Source: Lineus longissimus (Eukaryota; Nemertea; Pilidiophora; Heteronemertea; Lineidae). Taken from it: 64,000 bases of DNA. The stretch covers positions 4,344,501-4,408,500 of the forward strand of contig NC_088313.1 of the NCBI RefSeq assembly GCF_910592395.1. The letters are read 5' to 3'. The notes under the pieces were generated by a model. That model did no database searches. It was not told the DNA's origin and was given only the letters and a program-made list of their open reading frames with translations. How positions within the stretch are numbered: position 1 is the first letter of the stretch; every line of letters begins with the position of its first letter. The translations under genes were made by a program, and so were the position numbers. This document shows, one piece after another, positions 32,845 to 45,800 of the stretch.

Positions 32845-33152
32845 TGATTTTGAATAAGAATGAATTTGAATGGCACCTGTCTACTTCAACTGTATCGGTT
32901 ACAACCGGCATAGTGTCCGTTGCAATTGATCAGAGAGTGTTCAAATTCATGAATTCCGGACCAGCGAAAACCAAGCAGACTTGTATTTCGGCTGATGGAA
33001 TATACGCATTCTGCTATGCATATTTGCAAGAATATTAACTTTTGGCGGAACTAGTAGCATAACAGAGTGCCACCAACCGGGGTAGACCTCTATTTCAAAA
33101 AGAATGAATTTGAATGGCACCTCTTTGTTTCAACACTATCGGTTGCAATGTA
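32845..33152. repeat. Direct duplication of about 55 bp, 250 bp apart
   Basis: AAGAATGAATTTGAATGGCACCT occurs near 32857 (shown here only as a landmark; 23 bp is the shared core length) and recurs near 33101. Both are followed by a TTCAAC..TATCGGTT similarity. This indicates a diverged local duplication or two copies of a short dispersed repeat. Confidence 0.5.
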
Positions 33153-33629
33153 TAGCTTTCGTGTGAGTGGCTCTGGAGTCGCCATGGATATGGTCATTAT
33201 TATCATTTAAAAGAATTTTTATCTGACCAGCAGCAGTGGGATACATAACACTCCTAATGCAGCTTTACAAAGCCTAAATAAACTAATTTGAATTGATTTG
33301 ATTTGCGTTCCAGATCAGCAAGTAGTCGGACGTCCAGCCCGGTGGCTTCTAAAATACTTCTAACGCTTATTTACTCACCAGAGAAGAAAGTGCACATCAT
33401 TTAAAAATCAGTCAAAACCTTCGCCTAAAGTTTTATGATAATTCAATATCATAATATGGTATAGGGCTTCATCGAAAAAAACGGCTAATCCTTTATTTGT
33501 GTCTTCCCCACCGCGTCGACGCTCATTAAGATGGCGTTCAAAGTCTAGGAAGAGTTTAATAGGAATTCGTTAAGTTGAAAATGGGTTTCGACTTTTTATT
33601 TCTCTGTTCCCTTAGATCAAACATGGGGT

Positions 33630-33705
33630 GTTAACTGCGGATTCGAACTGATGCATCAAACGCATAAACCCATCACGTCAGCTATGACGCACTGCCACAA
33701 TGTCT
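33630..33705 (-). repeat. tRNA-derived SINE-like segment
   Basis: The minus strand reads TAGCTGACGTG (A-box-like, about 33684-33674) and then CAGTTCGAATCC (B-box-like, 33650-33639), about 25-30 nt apart, as in RNA polymerase III internal promoters. Stem pairing expected of a true tRNA is poor, so a decayed tRNA-derived SINE is more likely than a functional tRNA. Confidence 0.35.
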
Positions 33706-33949
33706 TTGGCATGGGTAGTTCTATACACTTCTTTTATCGTAGGAAGAGGTGAACCAGAGTCTGTTTATCCATTATATCATGCCTTTTGAACCTCTAAACC
33801 GTCTCCAAGAATACTAAGAAGAGTACACGCCTTATTTTGTTCAACCTCATCAATATCAGGTATGCTTCGTTTGAGAAATGAGGGGAACGATCATTGACTA
33901 TGAGTTAATATTTGCCGACGGGCTGTAACAATATTGGTAATTCCTGATG

Positions 33950-36900
33950 CCCTTTGATGTTGAATCATTTGAGATCATCGTATATTCTGCAGTCTGGTTC
34001 ACTGCTTTTGATGTTATATCCCGTCAAAGCATGGCTGGGTTAGAATTAACACCCTATACAACCTTGCTAGAAGCAGAACTGATACTTATATTTCTATGTC
34101 AACAACGTATCGTATTTACATTTGTAGCTTAGGCTATCCAAGGTTTAATGAAATTGTAACCACTGCGACTTAAACCCAAAGGACCGCCGTGTGGCTGTAC
34201 GAGGATCGGGGACTTGTCCATTTAAAAATATTTTCCCACATGAAGACTACAAGGCATATTTTGCTAAAGATTCAAATTGTGACTAAGCACGTTGAGAAAA
34301 AAGGAAACTTTTTGTTGCAAAGGAAAGGGTTAAGCTGATTGGTTCAGGTACTGATCAAATATACTGACCGGGGATGGTCGTGCTGCGGACAATGTTCCTA
34401 TAACTGATATCTAACCCCCATAATATACAACAGATGTCACGACATGAGTCACATTGTGTTTACTTCCTGTTGGTGATTATGACCACTAATGGTCTCTTGG
34501 TGGCAAGGTTGCTGCCTCAAGCTAGGTATGTACAGTCTTGTGCGCTAGTTCTTCTGTATAATTCTGCAAATATTGTATATTCAAACTGCTCAGAGGATAA
34601 TATTTCTTTTGACCTGATTTTTCGATAATATAAGTATGTGTTTCAAGGGTTCACCGATACAGCAACACCGGGCCAACAGCACGCCAATTCAGGAATATTC
34701 GGAAGCATAAAAAACGGCCTCAATCGAAAGTTAACGGGATTTACCGAGTTACAGTACGTATTCTGTACAAGATATCACTATCTAAAGTAGAAAATACTAG
34801 TATGTATTAACATTGCAGCGATCCCGAATGTACAGATATTCTTCGCATTATTTTAGAGTACAAGGATAGATATAACAAAAAAAATCGAACGATTTAAAAG
34901 TACATCGATATTGTTTTAGCGATGTCGTGTTCTGACGCCCAGATTAAAATTAACCAAGATTAGAATTGTAGGTCAAACACGGAATAATCATTAGATTTTT
35001 CATATTCTATATGTGCCTACGAATAAGGCGCAATGCGAGTTTAAGTCATGGGCACGTTTTTTTTTCTAGCGGAGGCAGGGAAAACATTCTGAAATCCTAA
35101 AATCCGTGTCATAAAATATGAACTGCTATCAAGAGTTATTTATAAGATAAACTGCCAACATCATTTTGGCGCAGTTCAACTTTTGTAATTCGTAACGATT
35201 AATTTCAGGAACAACTAAAATGTTCACGAGTTTTCCTTTGGCAATTTACGAAATGTCTTCCGTATTTCACGATTTTATAAAAGGCCACAGAAAATTCGGC
35301 GGCTTACGGAACCCCAAGGCCATTGATTTTGAGCGACAGTTAGTTCTTTACAAGGCGAGTTTCCGCCATAATATTGTTATAAATACACGATCCACGTCTC
35401 AAAGAAGGCAACATGATTACCTAAAATGAATCGACATCGCATGGTTGAAATGCCTTGACACCTGGATAAGAACGAGAACGGATCGAACCGAATTCGATAA
35501 ATCCAAAAGAAGTGATTATGTACTCCGATCAAGTGCAAGAAACATGATTTCAAACGATTTATGGCACAAGATCTGCTTTTTCCCATCAACATGAAATGTT
35601 GGGAACCCAGGTATTGGGATATTGCGAAAAAAAACAGCTTGCTCGCTCCTTTTTTACCAGTCTGGTTATGTATTCTTTTTGGTTGCTGTTGACGAATGGG
35701 CTCTCGGAGTGGTGCATTGGAAATATCAGCGCCGGTACCGGGTAAAATTCCCGGCAGGCTACGCTCATGTGATACAGAGGGCGACTCTTTTCGACAGCAT
35801 AGGTTTCCTCCGGGGTCTCCAGTTTTCTCGATCTTACACGATTACAATCGCCTAATCTTGTTTATAGAGCTGATAATGAGATTGTCCTTGTTGACGCTCA
35901 GCTCTCAACGCAATGATCTAAAAAGAATGAATAGCCCAACTGACCAAGTCGAAAACTAAATGATCTTGACAGGACTCGGACTTAAAAAAAGATGTATCCT
36001 TTGGCAATCAACTTGTATACTTGATCTAATTTCGTGATCGCAGAATTTGCGTCGAGTTCAACAGTAAAGTAAAACTTCTGGTACTCCATCTTGCTCAAAC
36101 AACTTAGAGTGATGTATTTCCTTCCTCTAAACTTGCGGCCTGGTTTGAACAGGGGCCGCTACTAAAAGAAAAAGCAACCTCGTTTAATCGTGCACGAAAA
36201 ACCTAAAAATACCAAGCAACAGACTGGATGAAAAATGGTGCAAAACACCCGACTTGGGCAGACAATCATTTTCACTGACGGTAACGCGGGAAAAATTGGA
36301 CCATGTGCCGCATTGGTCGTTCAGTGAGCAATTATCCCGATTTCGGTGCGGTTTTTTGCTCAACAACATGTGTTTCAATAAATTGCTTTGTTGAGCGTGG
36401 CCTCAATTAAGAAGCCAGCCACATAATGTGATACAGTAAGCTCTGCATGCACCACACGTATTTTTCCCAGGGGAGGCCAAAGACTTGTTTGTTTGTCTCA
36501 TGTATGTGCTATGTAGGGATAGTTACGAAATGCGAAGAGACTTAAAGCTCAGTGCTGGCTAAATGTAAACAGAATTCACTACGTCAAGCAAGTATTAAGT
36601 CTTATAAATCCGAAAGGCAAATTCAAATTCGCAAGGATAACATGGTCAATTAATATTAACAGATGTAAAACGAATATTGAGAGACAACAGTTTCATAAGG
36701 CAATATATCAAGATGTTAAAAGACGTGACAGTATTTACTCTGATGATAGAAACCACTCAATAAATCGAACCTCGATCAGTCCTCAATTATAAAAAAGACA
36801 GTAAATATCCATCACGCAGATCTCCGGGGAGCCGGGTCATTAGTGATAGAGCGCAGCGAATCGATACTTCTTTGCAATGCAACAGCTGATTAGGGTCATC

Positions 36901-37175
36901 TATAGATGCAAACTAGCAAACCCATTGCAAATTCTCATACCAATGACGTCGCCGTACTCGCTTTTGCAAGTCACCAAAGCAAGACGTCAGGTGCGTTTAG
37001 AAGAAATGTTATTAAACGTACATGTATCACTGACCAACAGAACACGTGGACCTTTATCGCGCCACCTATAACAGCGGTATCGCAGTTATAGAGTCACTGC
37101 TTGGTTCCCAAACTGGTCGAGTTCAAGTGAGTGCCTTCTGGTTGCTCCTTGAAACCCCGGATTGATTTATGTGGA
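33950..37175. other. Intergenic DNA, nothing firmly recognised
   Basis: Short open frames only. An acceptor-like site near 35209 precedes a 69-codon frame without recognisable features, which I do not call as a gene. Confidence 0.45.
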
Positions 37176-37179
37176 GACC

Positions 37180-37281
37180 GAGGTAATAATTATGGTATCC
37201 CAAAAGCGCTTTGAGCAAGAACACCTGGAAAAGCGCTATAAGAACTAAATATTATTATTGTTATTATTATTATCATTATCA
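37180..37281 (+). mobile_element. 3' tail of a LINE or SINE with AGCGCT hairpin and ATT tail
   Basis: AAAAGCGCTTTGAG, then AAAAGCGCTATAAG, forms a short stem on AGCGCT and is followed by TATTATTATTGTTATTATTA-type repeats to about 37281. A stem-loop plus a short tandem tail is the standard 3' end of L2/CR1-like LINEs and their SINE partners. The 5' limit is not visible; it may reach about 37080. Confidence 0.45.
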
Positions 37282-37478
37282 TAACTCGCCGATCGAGACC
37301 GCTGGCCCAAAAAACGAGGCCCTGCGTTGCATACTAGTATCATACACATGCAACACTGCAATCAAGGTGTGTTATTACCTCTGACCAAATCGTGCTGCCG
37401 TCAGAAGGAAATGCTTTTCAATGCAGAGCCATTTAAATTTTATGATAAAGGTAGATCTGAACCGTCAATCGTTTACCC

Positions 37479-37487
37479 GACTAAATT
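37479..37487. repeat. Left 9-bp target-site duplication (GACTAAATT)
   Basis: GACTAAATT directly precedes the foldback element and is repeated exactly at 38652-38660 directly after it. Confidence 0.85.
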
Positions 37488-38651
37488 GGTAACCGGAAAA
37501 ACGCCGACCGACCGACCGACCGACCTGCCAACCTACCGTCATATGCAGTATCCCTTTCGCTTTTCCATAGCACATGTATCTGTGTAGTGCCCAGCGCAAT
37601 TCACGTGATGGATTCGGACATGTCTGACAGCAGCATCTTCAGTCAATTATACCGGGAATACGAGCCCACGCGGTAAGGAACTGATAACGATACTCTAAAG
37701 ATTTAAAAGATATGCTTTGTCTACATGGTCGGTGGATATAAGAACATGATTTGGGCCTAATCTATGCACTGTAGTTTTTCTACTCGAGTGTCTCGACCGA
37801 TGCAATGGGTAACCGGAAAAACACCGACCGACCGACCGACCGACCGACCTGCCAACCTACCGACATATGCAGTATCCCTTTCGCTTGGTAACCGGAAAAA
37901 CGCTGACCGACCGACCTACCGACCTACCAACACAAGGAGTTTCGTAGTTGAGTCTCAGGTCTCATAAGTCAATGTGATATATCCAATCCACGATAGCAGG
38001 TCATGTGAAAAGAAATTGTAAACAAGCGCACGTGTGCTGTTCAAATGACAACAAATGCATATTGCGTGTTGCAGTTCATGCATTGCATCGGTAACCGGAA
38101 AAACGCCGACCGACCGACCGACCGACTGACCTGCCGAAAAACGCTGACCGACCGACCTTCCGACCTACCAACCCAAGGAGTGTCGAAGTTAAGTCACAGG
38201 TCGCATAAGTCAATGTGATATATCCAATCCACGATAGCAGTCATGTGAAATAAAATTGTAAACAAGCGCACGTGCGCTGTTCAAATGACAACAAATGCAT
38301 ATTGCGCGTTGCAGTACATGCATTGCATCGGTCGAGACACTCGAGTAGAAAAACTACAGTGCATAGATTAGGCCCAAATCATGTTTTTATATCCACCGAC
38401 CATGTAGACAAAGCATATCTTTAGAGTATCGTTATCAGTTCCTTACCGCGTGGGCTCGTTTTCCCGGTATAATTGACTGGAGATGCTGTTGTCAGACACG
38501 TCGGACTCCATCACGTCCATTGCGCTGGGCACTACACAGATACATGTGCTATAGAGAAGCGAAAGGGATACTGCATATGACGGTAGGTTGGCAGGTCAGT
38601 CGGTAGGTCGGTCGGTCGATCGGTCGGTCGGTCGGCGTTTTTCCGGTTACC
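37488..38651. mobile_element. Foldback/Mutator-like non-autonomous DNA transposon
   Basis: The 1,164-bp element is bounded by GGTAACCGG and CCGGTTACC and flanked by a perfect 9-bp direct repeat. Its left arm (37488-37807) is inverted as the right arm (38321-38651). Both read outside-in GGTAACCGGAAAAACGCC, an (ACCG)n tract, then unique sequence to TCTCGACCGATGCAATG. Differences are a few substitutions and small indels. The interior holds two direct copies of a sequence of about 196 bp (37897-38092 and 38137-38332) and three more internal GGTAACCGGAAAAAC starts (37808, 37887, 38090). No transposase is encoded. A 9-bp duplication with long inverted arms is typical of Mutator-type and Drosophila FB-type elements; the family assignment is inference. 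Confidence 0.88.
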
Positions 38652-38660
38652 GACTAAATT
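38652..38660. repeat. Right 9-bp target-site duplication (GACTAAATT)
   Basis: An exact copy of 37479-37487, immediately outside the CCGGTTACC end. Confidence 0.85.
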
Positions 38661-38669
38661 GGCCGAGTT

Positions 38670-40640
38670 CCTTCATGGTATTATTCACAATCTTTATCAA
38701 ATGTCGCTTGAGTGGCACTTTCACATCCATTGTACTTACAGTATAGGAACAAATACACTGTTGATGGTACACATAAAACATACACAGCTACTTAATTAAC
38801 ATGCTCAATATGCTATCCAGGTCTAACATGAGTGACAGGGGTCGGATATATGATTTGCATCAGTAAGACGAAGACCCTATCATTATGATACATGTAGTCG
38901 ATATCAGCGATGTACGTTGTACATCACAATGTATGTATTCCGTGACCTGGAGCACAGTGTCACCTTTCGCGGATGGTAAATGTTAGCAGTATGCGTATCT
39001 TCTATAAAATACGCCATTTCCCTCTCCTTTTTAAATCTACATGTACTTTAAATTCCTGCTTTTCCTTGCTCTTCCTGCAGTTTCCGTCTTATCATTCAGA
39101 GTGGGCGCTGACAATGTACATTCAACAAATGTTAATGATAGAGTGCACGGAATTTAAACAGATTTTGTCAAGCCTAATACTATATGGATCAAAACTGACC
39201 GTCTTTTTGGACAAACTGAAGACTATGTAGTTTGTTTGTTGATAAAAATTGGCAATTGGTTGTTGTAAGCTGCATTCTGATGCATGGGGACAAATCCATC
39301 TCTTAGCATTTTCCGCCTCCCGTATTTGTGGAATGGACTGCACTGTGAAACAGCAGTTACTAAGACCAACCGAAAGATATACTTACTTTAACCATCTGCC
39401 GTCTTTCACAACGAAATCGTACGCAGTCTTCACTAATTCATCGAAAATTTGTGATGCACATCCCCAAGTCCGTGAGATATTTCAACAGCAATCTGAAAAA
39501 AAAATAAATAAATAAAAAAAAACAAATTTAATCTAAAGGCGGCCGATTTAGTTTATAGTGACGTTCTAGAAAAACGGTGATATGGCAAATGCAGAAATGT
39601 TACTGACATCGGCTACCTGAGAAGATGTACATCATATGCTGCGAGCGTGTTAACACTGTGTTACGTGCAAGGAACCACAAACCGAATACGGTGAAACAGC
39701 TCACTCAGAACCCGAGAGAACACTTTAGTGATCCTTCGTAGATAATTAAATCAGGCTCACGACCTTTCAAACAATCAGCTACTCAATTCATTTACCTCTA
39801 ATTTGTCTAACTATAATTTGCTTTGAGTTGATAGTACGTAAATCGCTTTCAATTTCTTTAGAAGTAACACTCAGTAATGAGGAGGGAATCAGATTGTAAC
39901 TGACGAAGATAAACTTCACAGTTCTGACAAGAGAAAAGTACGCAATAAAAGGACATACAGCTAGCAGTGCGCATGACGTGTAGATTATAGAGCGTACTGT
40001 CATGCATCCATATGTCATCAGCTGTCCTCCATTAGCTTTGCAGAATTCGCCTTATAAGATTAATCTGTAACAATGAGTAAATTATGGCCCAAGGGTTTGG
40101 CATTGAGGATCTAATCTAATTCACGTCCACTGTCAAATAGGTTCCACCCTCATCTAATTGAAGGTGACTTGTCTTCGCTGTTGCCGTTATAATTTGTTTG
40201 CCAGTCGTTTCTCATTGCAGCAACTAAGCATGCCATAGTATCGTGGTAAGGCAAAGTTCTCAATGTCTTATCGCTATGACATCATGACAGAGGTGCTGGC
40301 ACGTGTGGCATGGAGAATGCAATTATGATTAGAAATTAGTATTTTGAGCATTCGATCTTTTGGTGAATAAAGTTCAATAAGTTATTAGTAGATGATGACA
40401 GTTGTTCCACAAGTATTATCGAAATAGCCATATCATATTTTGTCATGCTCAATTAATGATGCGCTATTGTAATCACATTCTACAGTACGCATTAGTGTAC
40501 GGAAGTTGTTTTCGGCAAAACATCGCTGTCAAGTGAACTAAACAACCTCGACAATAAATCTCGTCCGCAAACTGCGTATTGCAATTCCATGAATTAACAA
40601 GCTGAACAAACAAATCAATTTTGCAACCAAGGCAATCTTC
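38670..40640. other. Intergenic DNA, nothing recognised
   Basis: Contains an A-rich AAATAAATAAAT tract near 39495-39525 and two TACATGTA palindromes (38889, 39038). No coding evidence. Confidence 0.5.
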
Positions 40641-40652
40641 ATAAACTACATT

Positions 40653-41455
40653 ATGATATATTATAATCTAAAACCAGAAGATCTTGAAACACTCATTGAA
40701 AAACAGGTGTCCAACTCAGATTCAATTATTAAACCTATTAGAAAATCAATTACAAATCAAGTTAAGACAATTTTGTTGTTGATTTTCAATTTTATCTGCA
40801 AAATCGATTTTAAGATAGTTGGATGGCATGATTACTTCATTGATTTTAAATACAATTTACGGGTCGAATCGTTCTACTCAAGGCCATGGAAGAAAAGAAG
40901 ACGGCGAAGACAGTGCCACAAATGTTGTTGCGACTACCAGAGACCAGATACGGAAACCAATTTTCGTAATCCCCTGATTTTCAAAACAATTGCACGTAAT
41001 CCAAGCCCAAATCACGCCGACCAAGGCATTCGTCTCACAATTGGCGAAACACAAAACCAGTTTAGATTGATAACGCCTCGAGGGCTGCTTGCAGAAACCC
41101 TTAATGAAATTTGTAAACACACAACCGTCAAATGTTGTTTTCGAGGATGACAAATATCGAGTTGATGAGCTTACTCTAAGACTGCTCAAGTCAAATTCGA
41201 TTCAGTATAACGAGGTTTACACGTTAAACGACCTTGCTGAACAAATCACTTTGAAACTGATACTCAGTTGTAGAATGTGTGGGTAAGCCTGACACCTCGA
41301 GGCGAGTTTTGTGAAGCGAAATTTTGTTCATCTCGATTAAACTTTTAACGCAAGGGAAGCCCAGTGGCGGTGATATACAACGCCAATGTGTCCACAGGGC
41401 ATTTCGTGCAATACGGTGGTGTTACCGGTCTGCCAAGAACGGAGACAAGGTGTAT
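40653..41455 (+). other. Cluster of open segments with splice-like signals, coding status unclear
   Basis: A 165-codon frame (40653-41150) contains the basic run KKRRRRRQ and a CHKCCC cluster. An overlapping frame (41089-41286) ends near a GGTAAGC donor-like site (41281). A third, starting at about 41364, includes VAVIYNANVSTGHFVQY before an AAGGTGT donor-like site (about 41450). These could be short exons or a decayed element. The antisense strand is also open, which argues against strong coding signal. No family recognised. Confidence 0.15.
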
Positions 41456-42418
41456 CATTCTTGACTTGTCATGTTTTATTGTAGTAGTGACAATTTTATG
41501 TAATTTTATGAATACAAGCAGACATCATCAGCTCATAAGGTCAGGTGTTCTTTATTTCATGACATATATGAAAATTTCGTTGGTAATCTGCAAAAGTGGC
41601 TGATCAGAACCCAGGCAAATACCTCTTGATATTGAAATAGACATACAATTTATATCCCGCGACAATAATAATGATAATATTCTGTTATATGTCTGACAGT
41701 AAGCCTAATGTAATACAAAATCAGATCAACATTAATCTTAGGAAGAGTACATGTATCACATTAGCGATTATTAATGTAAAATCTAGTCTGATACGCCATT
41801 CAAAATCTAATAAGGGACCAGTGGTAGCATCCGATTAAGGTGTCTGAAGCATGGGCTTATCACGGTGATTCCATTACGAAGATACCATCAATATTCTAGG
41901 CCAAGGTAACTTCAAGAAGTCAGACACATTTGTCTCCGAATCGAATATATATTTGAAATCAACTACTCTGCAAAATCAGTATAACTGATCAGTGAACTGC
42001 TATACTCGCGATCGACTCTGTTGCACACAGCTGGTGATATACAATTATTTTTCGCCTCTATATAAAGTCAGTTGGGAAATATTCCAAGTCAGCGAAGTTC
42101 GTCAGTGAAAGAAGAGGAGCGATTTAGGACTGTCGAGCAACACTAAACCACAAGAGACCGGTAATGAAACTGATGATTCCAGTTGAGTGACTTGGCGATC
42201 TCAAGGACTTTGGGGTCGAGATGCCAAATTACCATACCGTAAATATCGTACTTTCGCGTTATGTGTGTTCAGAAAACATTTTTTGGTATGGCGAATTAGG
42301 ATACAGCCTGCTTCTCGAGCGACTCTTTTTTTCTAATGATTTTCTCTTTACATTCGCGCCCTGGCCATTTGGTTTTACCAGGGAACAAAGGCATTGAGAC
42401 AATGGAACGCCATAGGTC

Positions 42419-42868
42419 TACACAGGCAAATGTGTCCAAGCGTGGATCTATGACGGCGATTAATCATCATCCATGGGTAGATGATGGAGAATCCCCATCA
42501 TAGATCCATGGATGAAACCCATGGTCTTATCTTCCATGGGCCCATCATTGATCCATAGATGGAATATGTTATAATTTTTTTCACAGGCCATCAAATTTTT
42601 GTGTTAGAATCGGTGAACTATAAATATTCTCCAGATACTCAAATGAGTTTTTACTTTGCTGCATACGTTCATTTTTATGGGACCCTACGTCAGTGGGTCT
42701 ATAATGGAACTCCCATCAACGGATAGCCCACGGCCCATCAGTGGATCTACCATGGGCCATCAAAGAATCCATGATGGGATCCGTTCGTAAAACGTTGTCA
42801 GTAATAATCATCATAGATCAATCCATGGGCCCATCAATGATCCATGCATGAACACTTTTGCCTCTGTA
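42419..42868. mobile_element. 450-bp MITE with TA flanks and CCATGG-rich interior
   Basis: The left end TACACAGGCAAATGTGTCCA is inverted at the right end as TGAACACTTTTGCCTCTGTA. Similarity continues inward through TGGATC. TA dinucleotides sit at both borders, consistent with a Tc1/mariner-type target. The interior holds six CCATGG hexamers and repeated CCCATCA.TGATCCAT blocks in both orientations, so the whole element can fold extensively. No coding capacity. Confidence 0.65.
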
Positions 42869-42869
42869 C

Positions 42870-45800
42870 AACGCAAAACACTGCTGATCCGGTGTTTCAC
42901 ATGAAAAATGTTCCAAATAACTGCTAAACTAATTGTGAGAAATGACTGCCCTGCCAAGTCTCGCCCAGACTTGTTCTGGAATCCTGACATTTAGACACCT
43001 GCCACTGTTGACAATCGGAGTGATTAATTTGCAATTATGGGAAACCAATCTGTGTCTGTGGAATGCCATCAATCAACATCGCGATGGCGTTCATCAAGTC
43101 AAACCTATAAAATAAAGTTATCGATCATTGGAGAATGTGTGATTGAAATTCGTGATGAGATAGTCTGCGCGCTCAGGTGTGCTTGAGAAGGTGGTTACCG
43201 GACACTGAACCTCAGGTGGTACCAGGCATCTCACCATACATGGTTCTGGAGTCGTTACCCTCTTAGTTACTCATCTCATTGAGTATGGGATGAGTTTTTA
43301 TATTGTAATACGGCATCATGACATGGTAAAAAGTTCAACTCCTGCCGAAGTTACATGTACATAGATATTGAGGCATGCATTTCAAGCATGCCGTATTAGC
43401 AATGACTCTGGTTTATTTAGAGTTATGACCCTCTTCTGGTTACAAAAGTGAAGTTGTTATTCGCTCACTAACCCCAGTGCGCAACTCAAATTCAGTAACT
43501 GGTTTATAAGGCAGTTTTACGGATTCCTGTTGAGCGAAGTGTTTACAATGGGACACTAACACTGAAATAAATTCCTGCGATGCTTCAATAATGAATCGAC
43601 AATGTGAATTTCGAATTTCAATCAAACCTAAAATATTTCCTAACTTCCATTGCACGGTGATCAAAAATCAATAGCGACAACTAAACAATTTTCTCTTTCA
43701 ATGCAACTGAGTACAGAGACATCCCTTTGACATTACTAATCCATCATGTTTTAAGAGTCTTCGAATGAGCAGTTAGCGTAATTCTTATTGGATGTGGTTA
43801 ATTTCGAATTTCAAGGAATTTCTCACGTTACGTTCCACAATTTTCAAACTAAAAGTGAGGGAGAAAGTATTGGAAAGAAAAATTCCAGTACATGTAGTTC
43901 TAAAGATCTATCATAAGAAGAAAAGAATAACAGATCAGATTTATATTGAGTTCCTCTAATCTCGTTTCTTATGTCTCAGCAATTAATTCTGGTGCCTAAT
44001 CCTTCGACATTCGAAACTCCTTCAAAAGATCCGCCAATGGTTGATTCGTATCATATAACTTCCAACCAGGCTCCATCACGTTAGACATGTTAAGAAGTCA
44101 TAAATGACATTCAGTGGCAAAATACGAAATTTAATGACAGCCATATCTCTTTTGATTCGACACTTATTGGCAGTTATGAGGATCAAATGGTGCCTACAAG
44201 GCGAGGGTACATCAACAAAGAAATTGCTAAGACGGTTGATTTCATATTTATTGAAGAAGAAAATGCCAATTACCGGCTGACGAGAGAGATACAGGATAAA
44301 ACGTTTGAAAATTCGTCTGTTATTCGGGCTGTTATTTAATCTAATGTCGTATGGTCGAACTGATTATAGGCGTAATGTTGCAGGACATATTACACCGTCT
44401 ACATTGCGACGTACCGTATTACCGCTGAAACTTACTAAAGTAACTGGAAACAACATCATAACATAAATGCTGAAAATGCGTACGACGTGGCGATATTATG
44501 TCTCCTGACGGTAAAGTAAACACTTTTCAAAATGGCAAGTCGGTATCCTATTCCTTGATTTAATGCAATGAAACATTCAACTTCAAGCGTTTACAAACCT
44601 ATCATTTACAAATTTCTCAGCCAGACTGAGGAGCATTGTTCGCTACGTTGGTAACCCAGTAAAAACATGCATTTTGCAACCTGTTTTACAATGCAGACGA
44701 CATTTAAAGCAATTCATAAAGTTCTTGTCACAGAATGATGGAGATGCTGCGTGAAACCTCTCGATTGAAAATAGGATAAGGAATAAGCTCATTCAGTCGT
44801 GAAATAGTCTCAAATTTTCTTATAGTAAATGATGAATGGAAAATTGATATCGAAGGGTAATCACAGAAGTGTGGTCGATAGCGTTATGTGAAGGAAATCC
44901 CGGTGTGATAGTTTTAAGTGTCCTTGGATAGACTCTCCCGGGAGACGAAGTATTTAACTAATATACGCTTTATCATCTCTGCTGTATTGACGGTCCCAGG
45001 CCTCTTCGAAACCATATCTTAACCCGCCCAGTGCAATGCGATATGACAGTTTTTCCAGGATCGAGGATGATTTAAGGCTGCAGCACCGGTGACGATTTGA
45101 TACTGTATCTCATCAAAAACTCATTACTTCGAAATTTTGAAGTTATGAGTTTTTGATATCATGTATAAGGACTACCCGCCTCTTCTATTTTGTACGATGT
45201 GTGCTGGGTTGATTATTCCTCTGGCATGGAGGATATACATTTTTTTAGTTCCAGCAGAAAGTTATTCAAGCCGGAAATTGTCAGACATATTAGATCCGCA
45301 CTGAAAAACAGTGTACGTAAACTTGGGTAATATTGGCTAATTTACTGGAAGGGTCATCAGCTACTTCGTGATTTGCTTGCCGTGCACAATCACCAACCTT
45401 GGAAGGACATGTAAATCTAAAATCCAGTACTTCATGGTTTGTTCCTCGACCCAATTCAAACTTATACAGGAAAACACCACCGTTACCATTCAGAAAACAC
45501 AAAATCACCGAACTTGTCAATTGGTTCATGGCCCATCGAGAAAGGGATTCCTTTTTGCCCTGATTTATCATCTACTCGACACTTCTAATCGTTATTTATG
45601 GCCATAGAAATAGCAATGATTGTCCCGTCTGTCCAAGGTTCACTGATTGGAACGCCCGCGACTGTCGTTAAAACAAGCAAACAGCCTCCTTCATGGCTGC
45701 TCATGATCGACTCGATGACTTTGAAAGTCATAAAAAGTTTTCCGCACCAATCCATATATCGAGAAACAGATTTGTTTCTCTGGAACCTTCAATACGGACT

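Noticed and set aside
35209-35429. Acceptor-like TTTCAG followed by a 69-codon frame
   Set aside because: The product has no recognisable features and no donor or poly(A) context.
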